DNA of 64,000 nucleotides, taken from Bryum argenteum (taxonomy: Eukaryota > Streptophyta > Bryopsida > Bryales > Bryaceae). This document shows positions 35,823-49,357 of the stretch, piece by piece (position 1 is the stretch's first letter; every line of letters starts with the position of its first letter). A program made the position numbers and the translations under genes. The stretch is taken from NCBI GenBank assembly GCA_037043015.1, contig CM073323.1:2480001-2544000 (forward strand), read 5' to 3'. The notes below the pieces were generated by a model that searched no databases, was not told the DNA's origin, and worked only from the letters and a program-made list of their open reading frames with translations.

Positions 35823-37320
35823 TCTATATATATAAAAGAACACGATTACCTGCTAGCGATCATTTGCAGGTTGCCCGACCTGAGCCGGTTTTCTCTGTTT
35901 GCCCTTGGTGATCCTTCCCGGGAGTAGGGTGGTTTGCCCATGAGAGTATACACGGTATGAAGAGTTTTAAAGATTTTGAAGGATTTCCGTAGGTGGTACT
36001 TAATTGTGATTAAGAATTTATTAAATCTCATTAGCATAACAAGAGTCGAAGGGACAAGGAATGTGGAACATGTAAAATGGAGCAAAGTAAGGAGTAAAGA
36101 GGAGATCAACGGAACATGGAACAAGAACTAGAAATTGGGCACGGAGAATGGGAACAAAAACAAATAATGAGAACCACATGTCAATGTATGATAGGAATTG
36201 GGAACAAATTATGGAAATCAGGAACAAATGATGAAACCAAGAAGGGAAATTGGGGGATGGCCGGATGGGGGAGCCGGAATCGGGAACAAAGGATGGAAAC
36301 CACGTAGGGATCCATGGAATGAAGGATATCCTAAAATTCTTATAAAGCAAGGAAATACATTCAACGAGAGAATCAAGGATAGGGGTCAGTTCTTAAGGAG
36401 CACCAAATAAAAAGCTCATCCATCGGGATGAGGGGGAGAAATTAATCAAAGACATGCATGGTCATGGCCATTATCAGTTGGTCATGTATACACGACATAA
36501 AGAGTAACTGTTCTAAAGATTTTGAAGAGTTCTCTAAATGGTATGTGGTTGTTATTAAGAGTTTATTAGATCCCAATAATAAAAATACAAGGAGTTAAAG
36601 AGACAAGGAATATGGAACATAAAAATGGGAGCAAAGAAAGAGTCACTTGAGGGGAGATCAAGGGAACATCGGAGGGGAACCAGGAATTGACATTAAAGGA
36701 TAAGAATTACGAAAGGAGGATGAAAACTGCTAACAAATAATGAGAACCAAGAACGAATGATGGGAACTACATACAAATGATGGAAACTAGGAACAAATGA
36801 CGGAAACCAAAAAGGAGAGTTGTTGAAAGACAAAAGAAATGATGAGAACGGGGAACGGGCCAAAGCATGGCTAACCCAGAAAAAGGGAACGCAGGACATG
36901 CTATAAATCTTAGAAAGTAGGAAGACCATTTACGAGGGAACCGAGGATACGGTGTAGTTTTTGAAGAGCACCAAATAAAGTGCTTACCCATGGGACGAGG
37001 GGAACTTACTCACTAATTAATTGAATACTTTTTTTTTTTTCTTTTTTTTCTTTTTTTTTTTTGTCCAAAGGACATCGGTATATAGAAGTCCTAACCTATA
37101 TCCTTCGGACTAGGACATCAAAAAGGGCCGATCATTTATTTTTTTAAACACGTAAAAAACTAAAAATTTAAACTTAGGTATAAAAAGAAATACATAGTTG
37201 GAGGATTCTCAATAAGGTATAATTATTTTTTATACCTAGGTCTGAATTTTTTACGTGTTTTCATAAATTTCGATCTTACCTTTTTGATGTCTGTGTCCGG
37301 AGGACACGGGTTAGGACTTG
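35823..37320 (+). mobile_element. Non-autonomous Helitron-like element in unit 1 (1498 bp)
   Basis: Starts TCTATATATATAAAAG and ends with hairpin GTGTCCGGAGGACAC followed by GGGTTAGGACTTG. It is inserted between A (35822) and T (37321) without target duplication; units 2 and 3 show the uninterrupted site TTTGTAATGTTATTA (A|T at 47437 and 60917). TC start, A|T target and a 3' hairpin about 12 nt from the end are Helitron hallmarks; the terminal CTTG deviates from the usual CTRR. Inside, a roughly 40-bp inverted repeat pairs 37084-37136 with 37277-37320. No helicase ORF. Confidence 0.8.
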
Positions 37321-39167
37321 TGTTATTATAAAAGAGAATGCCGGAATATCAATCGAGACCATAAGATCGTTGTCTTGAGCTTACTTTGCTTTCTAAACTC
37401 TTGATCTTTCTTACGTTTATTTTTCCTTGAAATTAAGGATTTCACTTTAAAAAAAACTATTTTCTATAACCATTTCTTAGACCTCTAGGGAGCCATTTTT
37501 GATAGTTAGTCGATTTTGAGCAGCCTACCTTAGTACTCCTTAGCTAGAAGCAATTTCACCATGAGAAGGGTGCATTGAACATTCTGGAAGAGACATGTTA
37601 CCAAGCGGGTGGTCTTACCAGGTTTGGCACCATTGATTCACATAGAGATGATGAAAAACTACATGATGAAAAAATAGGTCATCTTTGCAAAAACCTAATT
37701 TTCAAATGGTTAGGTTTTGGAGGGGAACTTTGTAGGCTAGCACTAATCACTAGGCAAAGGTCACCACAATAGCAGACAATGCTAAGAAGATGACTTGAAC
37801 GAGCTGGCCAAAGCGCTCATAAGAAGAGGCGGAGGAGCTTTATAGCGTCACAAGTAAGCACCAAGGTGGGGCACGATTGCACATTGCCACAATAAGGAGC
37901 TTTCACACTACTACGCGGGCGGACGTCTTTGTTAGTTTTCCTTCTACTCTAGGGTGACTCCTCGCTGCAGCTTGCCGCAGTTTGCCATAGCAAGGGCTTA
38001 CACCTCCGCGGGCGCGGAGGTCTTCGTTCCTTTCTCTTACATAGCGGTTTTGAACTTCTAAGGGGAAAATCTCTCACAGTCTTTCCCTACTCAACATGGG
38101 ATTTTTTCACATTCTCCTTCATACTCAACATGTGCCTGTGCAAAAAAAGTCAAGAAAATCTCGAGGTGAAGCTGCAGTTGTGAACTCACAAGAAATGCCG
38201 CCACAACTTCAGGACGGTGCAGTTTTATAAGCTTATCGGGGCTTCCCAGAACCAACGACAATTTTCACCTTTTCATGTCAGATTCAGGATTAAGACATAT
38301 TGAGCAATTCATGTCAGCACCATGAACACCTATATCGTTACCCGTTATATGCGTTTTTTGCTTTTAATCCAAAATTGCGCCTTTCTACCACCTTGTTGGA
38401 ATTAAGGTATGGTCATATTATTTACTGTTTTTTTTACTTTCAATCGTAAGATCTTGAACCTAGCCATAAGAAACAAGTGCCATTTAAACTTTAGTAACAT
38501 TTGTGAGATTATATTGTTCAAAGTTGACGCAAAGAATTCATGGTTGTTGCTTGGGAAACATAGTCTACTTTGTGCAAAGGAGGACTTTATGATTGTCTCC
38601 CTAAACATTTTGCTCATATTTTTTTTCCCACGTACATAACTAAGTTGAGTAGTTTTATGCAAAAATTTTGAGACTTATAAAACTTTAATCTTCATGAAAT
38701 GTATTTTGAAAAAGAAGGTATGAAACCAACAATAAGGATATACAATCATGCATCACATTAGATATATTTAGTTTGAGAAAAAACTAAAAGTTGACTAGTT
38801 ACATTCATAAGTTTCTGAATTCTGGTTTTATATTTTTTGATAATTTTGAAATTAAAGAAATTATAATAATAGAAATTCCTAAATCTCTTAATTTGACAAA
38901 TTTTGGAAGATTTTTTTAAAATCAATTAAAACTTGGAAGCCTGCCTTGTAAGATTTGATATGATTTCAATTTGCATCATCACTTGACAACTTGATTATTA
39001 AATTGATTACCAACAAATTACAAAAAAGGAAGAATTCTAAAATATATTTTGTGTAGAAAGTCTTATTCTAACGACCCATGTGGGCTTGTAAACTAAAATG
39101 TACATCAAGAGATTGGATAATAGGAATGTGACTTTGTAAAATTTTACCACATACACCAAATATATAT

Positions 39168-39209
<42 letters not shown>

Positions 39210-39920
39210 TTATTGTCACATCCACAATGTACTAGTAGGCTAAAACACTATACTATTACCATTCATCTAATTAGCCCAAAATTCCAAGAAGTCATTTTTG
39301 CTTTCTTAAGTACTTTCTTGGGAACGTCGAGGCACTTTGGGTCACTTCGGAATAACTTTCATTTGAAACACTCCGATCATAGCTGTTGAAGTTAAATACT
39401 CGAGAACTACCTAGGTTCGGTGCTTGTGGTTTTGAAAGGAGTTCCTTGCCTCCATACGTTTTTGGATGATGAGCTTTATATAGTGATCTAATCAATTGTG
39501 TACTCAGCAGTGCTTGGGCACCATTGCTCAGTTTTCTATCAAATGCTCCTTCAATGTGAATGCTCGCCTTTTTGTGATTTTGTAGTAGTCCCTTTTTCAT
39601 AGCATTACACTGATTCCTAAGTCTTGCACGCGTAGTTCATTGAATGCATATTAACGACAAATTAGTTATGAATTTACATGGAAAATTAGTTTTGTTGAAC
39701 TAAGAGAGTAGAGAATGAAGGTTATTAGGTGATAAGTATAGAGGTGTGAAAAAAACTTTTTGTGAATTTTGAATCAATTTTGAATTTTTGATGTAAATAG
39801 AGGCAAGTAGACATGTGAATTTTATATTTAAGAACGACTAGCCATGGAAAAACCATTACATTCAAAATAGATCAAATAGACAAATTTAGAGAGTTGCAAA
39901 TGGACCTTGTGATGGTTCAA
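37321..39920. other. AT-rich spacer of unit 1, no gene recognised
   Basis: Conserved in units 2 and 3 (47438-50060, 60918-63270). Short frames at 37575-37772 (matching 47692 and 61172) and on both strands near 38.4-38.66 kb persist only because the units are near-identical. An (AT)n tract lies at about 39160-39204; the counterpart in unit 3 is deleted with about 240 bp around it. Confidence 0.5.
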
Positions 39921-40616
39921 ACAACTCAAACAACTCTCATGTTGGAAAGTTTTGAATCCAAATGATTTTAAATGATGTTTTTACATTAAACTTTTTGAGA
40001 AAAATCATGGTTTTTAAGAAGATATATCTCTTTCATCCATCGTTGGATTCCAACTTGACTAAAGTTCCTACAGTTAGAATTTATTCCTTGATCCCTCCTA
40101 TGAGGAAGATATGACATTTACTTTGGACCTTTACCCCTTCGTAAAATTTGGTGTGGTTTTCATCCTTCCAAAGCTACAATCTGCGTGAGGATTCTTCAGA
40201 AGATCTTTTATAATACAAGGGTGTTCTTGAGACGAAAGTGACCAACCTCCGAATAGATTATTTTGCTTGCAACAGATTTGTTAACAATAATTTTTAATGT
40301 CGATATATTTTCTATTTCCTCCCTATACTTATACATCATTATCTTTGATACCTCATGAATCTTATTAAGATTTCCATGACCTTCAACAAGCTCAAAAAAA
40401 TAATATACGATAGAGATTTTATTAGGTTTCTTCCGTGGTTCATACATCTGTAATGCTCTTTTGGAAATTGAATTTTGGAAATTGAACTATTAGGCTGGAA
40501 GTAAGTTACAATCTTTAGGGATTGAAAGTTCAACGAGCAGAAGCGCCTATACTTCAGTGGCTTCAAGGAAAAGCAACATCCAGACTTTTGAGCTTGGTGA
40601 GTCAAAACGTTGCATA

Positions 40617-40910
40617 AGGTAGAGGCACCTATAACCGACCACCTAAGGATTTTAGCACATGATATTAAGGTATATATATTTTTTTGAAATTTTCATGTTT
40701 GCAAATATGAGGTTTTTGTTGAATGCAAAAATTTGCATGATTTTATTTGCATTATTCAAATAGTTATAACTGTTTAAAGTGAAAAGTTGCTTGGAACCTA
40801 AAGCGGATCACATCCTCAAATATACATATGAGGTACACCTGTTTTTTCAAAATCTAGGAATTGGGCATGATCGGTTATTGCTCACCGATCGGGAATAAGT
40901 CTGTCTACCT
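40617..40910. mobile_element. 294-bp MITE with TA duplication, unit 2
   Basis: Ends AGGTAGA and TCTACCT, flanked by TA (40615-40616, 40911-40912). Units 1 and 4 have the empty site GATGCATACCATCG (TA at 27353-27354 and 63960-63961). AT-rich, no ORF. Looks Tc1/mariner-derived. Confidence 0.85.
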
Positions 40911-40912
40911 TA

Positions 40913-41923
40913 CCATCGATGGAAACATGACGGAGGATTTCTGATATGCGGCTTTCACGTTTCCTCATCTTCGTCCATCCCCGGCGGTTTTCTAGCATGT
41001 GGGCCCCGATGGGTGACCCGGCCACGACCCAAACAATAGTAGCATCGAAGGCGGGGTACGATTTCACTCCGATACTTACGATAATGTCCATTCGTCTCTT
41101 AACTCCACTACTTCCGCTCTCGGAAGGCGGCCATGGCTATCTGGTGCTAGACTAACCCACGAATCCGACACTGCAGTGAACCAACGACAGTCGGTATGAT
41201 GTCGCATACAAATCAGCGTTTTCTTTACACGTTTCGGCCACTTGGATTCAACCTTCCTCACCTGCCTGTCTGCGCCTTGGCCCAACTTATCTCGCGATTG
41301 CGACCAGCTGCGGAATTGCTTCCTCGCTCTTCCTCTGAGGTAGGGTTGTCTAAACACGCTCTCTTGATTACCCGCTCACTGGATTTTCATTCCTCCTTCC
41401 ATGCCCCTGCAACTACTCCTTTCTGCTAATTGAATCCCGTGATCGTCACTTTCAGCAGTCGAGGGTTTCAATCGCGCGTGGATGAGGATTTCGCATGGGC
41501 TCTACTCGAATCTTCGTATCCCACTCACTCATTGTGTCGTAGGATAATGGTTGTTGAATTCGGGAACTGAAAGGCGTGGAGACATCGTTCGCTTGCTTCA
41601 ACTTGCTACCTGGGTGGCGTTTGTGCATGCACGGGCAGAAACTGCGTAAGCTCTCAGCTCCAGGTGCTCTGTAACTTACGCCAAAGCTCAATCGTACTGG
41701 TCATGTAGCTATTCTGAGAGCGGATGCAGGAGCCGCTCTCGGAGTCGAAGCAAACACTTTGTTTGAATACTTGCTCATACTGTCTTTGAAGTTTGAGTGT
41801 AGGTGTTCATTTTAGTGATTGCCTGCCTCCTCTTGTTTGATCCTGAGGAATCGAACATGGAGCTCATTCTGGAAAATTGCGATGTCAGAGGCTGATGTGG
41901 TTTCGTGGCAGTTCTGTACGTAG
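40913..41923. promoter_or_regulatory. GC-richer 5' flank of the trihelix-LRR gene
   Basis: About 1 kb, also present at 27355-28364 (unit 1) and 51042-52051 (unit 3). An in-frame stop (TAG) lies directly before the exon 1 ATG. A likely promoter and 5' leader by position; no TATA box or known element is claimed. Minus-strand ORFs here are not conserved between units. Confidence 0.35.
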
Positions 41924-44780
41924 ATGGCACACAGGGACCATTGGATGGATCCTTCCCAAATGCCAGATTCAACATATGGGCAGCAACATAGGGAGTGGCC
42001 ACACAGTTCAGCTATGCCTTTCAACCCTCACGCTTTCCAACTGTATCAGGATCCGAACAGCGGTCACATAGCTCAAAATGCACCTGACGGTGAGTTGCTC
42101 AATCCGAGCTAGGACTGGCCATGTGATGTGATCATAAACGTTGTAGGATACAGTATTGAGCTATAGAAAGTTTCGGGTTCGTCGAGTGTCAGCTTTCCAG
42201 CTCAGCACGTGAAATATGTAAAAGGATGGGGCATGGCTTGTGCACCTGAGTTTGGTTGACGCCCCCGTCTTTGGCGTGCCCTGCACAGCGGTATCGCAAG
42301 CACTCTGGGCGGGTTCTGTAGGCGCGACGTTGAATCATTCAGAGTACCCCGAAGCAGTGGTGGAGCATGCACATCCTGGTGTAGACGGTGAAGTTGCAGT
42401 GGAAGACGAGTTGAATAACTGCGATGAAGTGCCATGTCCGTCGAGAACCGAAGGCAAGAAAGGCAGCAGGAAAAGGGGCAGGGACTGGACAGACGAGGAG
42501 ACGCGGGTACTGGTGGAGTGCAAGAGGGCATGCTTCGACGACAGGGGCAGTCGGTATCGCAAGGAGAAGTCGAGTGCTACGAACTGGGACGCCATCGGTG
42601 AAGCAGTGAGTGAGAGGGATCCTGACTCCTGTGGAGCATGGGAGAGGACGGGGGACCAGTGTAGGCTACGATGGGACACTCTGGTGAAGTCCCACCGACT
42701 AATCAAGGAGCGATGTGTGGAGAGTGGGAAGGGGTACGCCGAGGTGATTGCGGAAGATAGGAGGAGTTTGAAGCTGGCCACAACGTTGAAGCCGGAATGG
42801 TATGAGGTCATTGACAGAGTCTCTGGCAAAGCCCGGTCCCGGAAGCAGAGCAACACGGGTGCGCGCAAGTCTAAGAATGGTGGAGGAGGTGATGGTCCGG
42901 TCAGTGGAGGTGTGGGACGAGCTGGGGCAGGTCCGCATGCAGTGGTTTTGGAGGGCGTGCCAGGCCTGGGTGCAGGAAGTATCCCAGGAGCACGAGGGTG
43001 TCCTGGAATGGCTAAGGCCAAACGTAAGGTAAGGTGTTGGGTGATGGAATGGACTTGGATGATCGCGAGGTTGACATGGAATGCTGCTTGTGCATGAAAA
43101 AGAGTTTGTCGAGATTGTAGTGGACATCAGAGTGTTGTTTTTCTGTGATAGAGACAAGGAGGGCACGTGCAGGGCTGATGGTAAGGAATATGATCGATCA
43201 GTCATGCGAGCACGGTTGGTTTTGCAGAAGAGGCATGGTTGGGTTCTGTTGCCGTAGATGTGTCGATACATGTATAGGTTGCAGGAATGTACGATAGGCG
43301 ATGGTATTGCATTTTGATATCGTTGGGTGGTACATGAGTGTGGGTGCAGGCTGTAGAGAGATTCCAGGCGCTTGATCCTCGACTGAGATCCACACTTGTT
43401 GATCTGATCCTTTGTGGACTACATTGGCGGGAATTATATGATTGTGCAGAATTTTCCGCGGATCAATATAAAAGCCTTTCCCGTGCATGTGAATGGCTTT
43501 CAGTTGTTCAGAGTCGAAGCCGCTCGGATGTTTATGACGACGTAAGTTCCACTAGCCCCGAGTGTCCAAGTGATTTATTCAGTTTTTCGAGTGTTTATTG
43601 TTGCATTTTGAATGGTGGTGTCGTGCGCTCAGTTGTTGATAGATTCATAGCTTTGATTGCACGATTTCAGAACTTGTGGTTACAAGTAGTGGTGGTGATT
43701 GTGGATGTGTTGTGCACTTACTTGTGGATGTACATGTGTTCACAGGTGAGCATGCTCATGACGATGAGACTAGTGAAACTTGATCCTGATCCTGACAATA
43801 CTTGGAATCTTGAGTATTGTGACGAAACTCATGGGTGTTATGATGAGAGGGTAATAGAATGGTCATGTTTTTGGGTGTTGGAGAAATTTGTGAAGAAGCT
43901 CATAGAAAAGAATCCTTCTTTGGACACTCACATATTTCTCAATACCCTGAACCGCAAGAGGATAATTTTCAAAACGGAGACAATGACTTTGAATCTAGTA
44001 AGGGTGCTTATTTTGTTCTGCTGTGAGGAATTGGAAAGCATTGATTTGAGGGGCTTGCTAAAGCTACGGTTGTTGACGATCTCCGATTGTCCGATGCTCA
44101 AGGAAATAACTGGGTGGAAATATCTCAGAGAGCTTGGTTGGCTTGAGATTGTATCGTGCGAAGCTTATGCTGAGTATCCGAAACTCGAAGACCTTCCGTC
44201 TCTAAGAATGTGCTTGATACAACTAAGTTTGGACTTAGTAGGATACAGATTTGACATCAGCAAATGTGTGCGATTGCGTAGACTGGAGATTTATGACGCA
44301 ACTTTGAAAGAGAGTGGGGACTTGAGTTCTTTGAAGTGCTTGGAAGATTTATGGTTCATTTGGTGTAAAGCACTTTCAACAATCGATGGATTGAGCGGAT
44401 TACATTCCTTGACTAAGCTTCTCCTTAACGGTTGTGAGGCATTCTCTAGTTTACCTGACATTGGTCATATGAAAGAACTGATTCATATCGATATATCCCA
44501 CACCAGGGTGGAAGAGATTCAAGGTATTGAGAAACTAGTAAGCCTCAAGTTTTTAAGTTGCATTGGCTCAAAGCTGAAGTGCCTCCCTGACCTCCATGGC
44601 CTACCGACGTTGAAGAAGATCTTTCTTAGGGGTACACCATTGATAGAAGACGACCCATCATCATTTTACTTTGATAGAGAGGAGGTGTCTTTCAATTGTG
44701 AGGAGACCGTACTTGTAGAAGTAAGTGATATCAATGATGATGAAGACATGTCTTCTGAATCTTCTGATGATGAAGAATAA
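41924..44780 (+). CDS. Trihelix (Myb/SANT-like) - leucine-rich repeat protein, intact copy
   Basis: Four exons with in-phase GT-AG introns: 41924-42089 (donor GACG|GTGAGT), 42289-43028 (CACAG|CG ... AAG|GTAAGG), 43350-43541 (GCAG|GCT ... GAC|GTAAGT) and 43746-44780 (CACAG|GTG, stop TAA); 710 aa. Residues 119-205 form a trihelix domain: RKRGRDWTDEETRVLVECKR, then TNWDAIGEAV and RTGDQCRLRWDTLVKSHRLI, like plant GT factors. Exon 3 is a short conserved linker (FQALDPRLRS..CEWLSVVQSRSR). Exon 4 starts with a helical region (WVLEKFVKKLIEKNPSLD), then about ten LRRs of plant NLR type (LRLLTISDCPMLKEI, SLPDIGHMKELIHIDIS), then an acidic tail (DINDDEDMSSESSDDEE). No NB-ARC or kinase. Likely nuclear (KRKR-type basic patches). 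I infer a regulator or immune-type sensor from the domains; the two halves could also be separate genes. Confidence 0.6.
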
Positions 44781-46468
44781 TTTTGGATAGAGCAAATTGT
44801 TCCGGTAGGAGTGATTGTAGCAGTGAGTCATCAGTAGTCATGGTCTTTCGGCGTAGAAGAAATGTGGGTAAACATGAAGGGTTTGCAGTTTATTGATGGA
44901 ATAGGCTTGGGCAGTGGCTTCCGAGCATTATGACTTCTCAATTTCATCTCCTGCATTCAATTGCCACGGCAGTTTGGGACACTAAACAATTACTTTGAAT
45001 TAATGTTCTGTGCGGTCTGAGCTTTGGCTCGACCAGACGTGGAGTCTGTGTATGTTTGTGTAATAAAGGGACCGCAATGGTGGAGGAGGAGATGTTATTT
45101 ACTAGTACCGCATTTGACATCCAAATTGCTTGTATTTCCACAGGTGAGCATGAGTTAATTCATGTCTTTATCGGTCTTTGTCCATGCTCGTTTTGACGTC
45201 ATTAGACCATTAGGCCATGGTAAGTGAATGTAAGTCATCAAACTAATGTTGATGATAAGATTTTCCTATTGAAGCTTCTTCATGAATTCATGGTTTGACC
45301 TTGTACGATATCAATGTCTATTAGTGCACAGTGTTGAGAACCGCTCCTTATTGTTAAGCATAGAATCCATAATCCAAATAAACAAACATGTTAAATTTGG
45401 AATCATCTTGTAGCTATTTTAGTTAAATCACAATGTGTTATTGAGCATGTACTCTAAGTGTCGAGAGAAGTCTACAAAAGAGCATTCCTTTTTGTTTCTA
45501 TAACCCGTATATTATCATTTAAGCTTGTTTGAGTCACAAGGAAATCTCTGACAACCTTGTTTATATACAATTGGAGACAAATTTCTAACAGAAGATCTTG
45601 AAACTAGAGCATCCATTCATGTGCTTGAGTTGTTGGTTTTGAAAAAAGAGATTTGTTAAAGAGGATTATAAGCTATGACCACCTTGTTTTGGATGTTGAT
45701 TACAATGTGAAAAGGTCCAAACGGAGTGCCTTAAAGTTGTAAACTTCTTGAGCCAAACAAGTGAACTATGGAGGATGATTGCATTGATCATATTACAACC
45801 GCTACTAAGAAATGGATGATGAATTTGTAAATGTAGAGTGGGTCACAAAGAGTGAGTCGAAACTACAATGCATGGTGATGGCTTTGGCAACTAGAAACAA
45901 ATTTTTTGAGGTGAACCAATACCTAAGGTAGTAGAAGCTTGGTGTAGTAAGGGCTACATTGGTGAATGAGAATGTTTGAGGTAGTCCCCAAAACTTTATC
46001 TTTCTTTGTTTTCATCTTGGGATTTCAGCGTTGCCGAAAAGTTCTTGAGTGAACCTAATAGGAGAGAAATCGCTCTCCATGACTTTAGAAATATCTTTAC
46101 CAAGATTATAACTTTGGCAGCATAGATCTTGAGATCGCTATTGTTAAATTTGATAAATCCTGGGGGCACACTAATTGGATGGCTTTGTACAAAATCCTAC
46201 ATCTTAGAAAAATATGTGCACAATGATTTCAAAACAAAGTGATTGAAGTCAATGCACACTACTCTCCTTTTGGGGTAAAGGTTGAACAAGCAGAATCGAA
46301 TGTACTTTGATAACCTCGAGCTGAAAGCACAATGGGACTTCCAGAAAAAGTGAGATGATGCTCTCCGGCTTCGCCCAAACATACAATTCAATGCATACCA
46401 TCGATAAAAACACTACAAGGAATTACTGCTAAGCTCTCACATTTTCTCATCTCAGATAGATAACCTGG

Positions 46469-46818
46469 AGAGATAGAAACTCCGGTCCCTTTCTAAGGGG
46501 CTAGTCTAAATGAAGTGTCTATTCGAAATGCTAATTACCCGGTGGCCACTGGACAATGGGAAATTGAAACAATACCGCTTTCAAGAGTGGACACTATAAC
46601 TACATTAGTTTTCTAACTAATTATTAGTGCCTTGAAGATACTTGACATAGTATCCCCCCAAAGGGCTTTGAGGTACATATACAACAAGATCCAAGGACCC
46701 TCACCATAGTTAGGTGGACTGGTAGTGAGCACCACGCCAACATGGGGAGTAGAACCCACGACCTTCTCATTGGGGGCTATGAGCTCCAACTACCACGCCA
46801 AGGCCTGCTATGGTGCTT
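46469..46818 (-). mobile_element. tRNA-derived SINE, reverse copy in unit 2
   Basis: Orthologous to the unit 1 copy: 3' end GAGTTTCTATCT at the low coordinate, 5' end GCACCATAGCAGGCC near 46818, B-box region GGGTTCTACTCC. Confidence 0.85.
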
Positions 46819-46839
46819 TAGATGACCCGGACGTAATAC

Positions 46840-46880
46840 TTAACCCCTGGAAGCCCAATCAATCATTTTATGGTCGATTA
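46840..46880. other. Deletion junction in unit 2, cutting a TTAA element
   Basis: TTAA (46840-46843) and the left end CCCCTGGAAGCCC of the piggyBac-like element are present, but at about 46876 (GGTCGATTATATTC) the sequence jumps to the equivalent of 35259 in unit 1. About 1.8 kb is lost, with ATT microhomology at the joint. Confidence 0.8.
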
Positions 46881-49267
46881 TATTCAAGTTTGCTTACTAC
46901 AAAAAATGGGAGATCAAGAGAATCACAAGTGGCCCTTAACCCTACGTGTCATTGGGAAAAAAATTTCATTTGAAGTTGGAAAATTGGAGTTACAACCCAC
47001 CTCATTCTAAAGCTTAAACCTAATTGGCTAAAATTAGTACCTCAAAACTACACATGGAATTATTCTTACCTTGTTAGTGCTTGAAAGATATCTAATATAA
47101 AACCCAATAAAAATAAGTAAATAAAAAATAACTCTTGACTTCCTAAGTTTTATTTAAATCCTTTGGTTTATTTGAAACATGCCATTCTTAATCGTCACAA
47201 CCCTTTTAAGTTTTGAATTGACTACAGATGGCATTATTTTATTGAATTTTAAAGTTTGATTCTCTTCATTCAAATGATTATTATTTGATAAATTTTAATT
47301 GTCGCAGTTATTTCAAGGAACTAAACCATTTTAGGGTTACCAAGGGTCATATTATATTTAAGCCTTTTTTAACCCCTTGGGATTTTAGCGGATAAGAACT
47401 CCTTCAAATTAGATTGAAATCATATGTTGGTTTGTAATGTTATTATAAAAGAGAATGCGGGACTATCAATTGAGACCACAAGATCATTGTGTCGAGCTTA
47501 CTTTGCATTCTAAATACTTGATCTTTCTTACGTTCACTTTTCCTTGAAATTAAGGATTTCACTAAAACAAAAACTATTTTCTATAACCATTTCTTAGAGC
47601 TCCAGGGAGCCATTCTTGATAGTTAATCGATTTTGAGCAGCCTACCTTAGTACTCCTTAGCTAGAAGCAATTTCACCATGAGAAGGGTGCATTGAACATC
47701 CTGGATGAGACATTTTACCAAGCGGGTAGTCTTACCAGGTTTGGCACTAGAGAATCACATAGAGATGATGAAAAACTACATGATGAAAAAATAGGTTATC
47801 TTTGCAAAAACCTAATTTTCAAATGGTTAGCTATTGGAGTGGACATTTGTGGGCTAGCACTAATCACTAGGCAAAGGGTACTACAATAGCAGAAGTGTTG
47901 AGAACATGAGACGACGAGCTGACTGAAGCGCTCATAAGAAGAGGCAGAAGAAATTTATAGCGTCACAAGTAAGCGCCATGGTGGGGCCCGATCGCAAGTT
48001 GCCACAACAAGGAGCTCTCACACTACCGCATGGGCGGACGTCTTAGTTAATTTTTCTTCTACTCGAGGGTGACTCCTGGGTGCAGCTTGTTGCAGCTTGG
48101 CGTAGCAAGGGCTTTCACCTCTATAGGCACGGAGGTCATCGTTCCTTTCTCTTACATAGCAGTTTTGAATTTCTAATGGGAAAATCTCTCACATTCTTTC
48201 CCTACTCAACGTGAGATTCTTTCCACATTCTCCTTCATACTCAACATGTCCATGTGCAAAAACAGTCAAGAAAACCTTGAGGAAAAGCTGCAAGTGTGAA
48301 CTCATGAGAATTGCCGCCACTGCTTTAGGACGGTGCAGTTTTATAAGCTTATGAGGGCTTGCAAGAACCAGCGACAATTTTCACCTTTTATCGTTAAAGA
48401 GATATTGAGCAATTCATGTCAGCATCGTGAACACCTATATCGTAACCCGCTACATGCCCAAGCGTTTTTTACCTTTAACCCAAAATTGAGCCTTTCTACC
48501 ACCTTGTTGGAATTAAAGTATGATCATATTATTTACTATTTTTTGTACTTTCAATCGTAAGGTCTTGAACCTAGCCATAAGAAACAAGTGCCATTCAAAT
48601 TTTAGAAACATTTGTGAGATCATATTGTTCAAAGTTGACGCAAAGAATTTATGGTTGTTGCTTGGGAAACATAGTCTACTTTGTGCAAAGGAGGACTTTA
48701 TGATTGTCTCCCCAAACATTTTGCTCATATTTCTTTTTCCCGTGTACATAACTAAGTTGAGTAGTTTTATGCAAAAAATTTGAGACTTATAAAACTTTGA
48801 TCTTCAAGAAATTCATTTTGAAAAAGAAGGTATGAAACCAACAATAAGGATATACAATCATGCATCACATTAGATATATTTAGTTTGAGAAAAAACTAAA
48901 AGTTGACTAGTTACATTCATGAGTTTGTGAATTCAAGTTTTATACTTTTTAATAATTTTGAAACTAAAGAAATTATAATAATAGAAATTTCTAAATCTCT
49001 TAATTTGACAAATTTTGGTAGATTTAATTTAAACAATTAAAACTTGGAAGACTGCCCTTGTAAGATTTGTTATGATTTCAATTCGCATCATCACTTGACA
49101 ACTTGATCATTACATTGATTACCAACAAATTACAAAAAAGGAAGAATTCTAAAATATATTTTATGTAGAAAGTCTTATTCTAACCACCCATGTGGGCTTG
49201 TAAACTAAAATGTACATCAAGAGATTGGATAATAGGAATGTCACTTGGCAAAATCTTACCACATACA

Positions 49268-49269
<2 letters not shown>

Positions 49270-49317
<48 letters not shown>

Positions 49318-49357
49318 TTTTTTTTTTTTATTTTTATTTTTTTTTAAATTTTTTTTG
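49270..49357. repeat. (AT)n microsatellite and T-rich tract, unit 2
   Basis: About 45 bp of alternating AT followed by a T-run with A interruptions. Same position as the tract at 39160 in unit 1. Confidence 0.9.

Larger units (their letters stand above)
26661..39920. repeat. Tandem array unit 1 (about 13.3 kb)
   Basis: Similarity to the other units starts near 26661 (CAAACAACT..TTGTTGGAAA). Order: leader, GC-rich 5' flank (27.4-28.4 kb), trihelix-LRR pseudogene, 3' flank, 72-bp MITE, reverse SINE, TTAA-flanked element, minisatellite, Helitron-like insertion, and AT-rich spacer with an (AT)n tract. Lacks the 294-bp MITE of units 2 and 3. Confidence 0.9.

Noticed and set aside
38402..38662. 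Overlapping ORFs on both strands in the unit spacers
   Set aside because: AT-rich, low-complexity, mutually overlapping frames repeated only because the units are duplicated.
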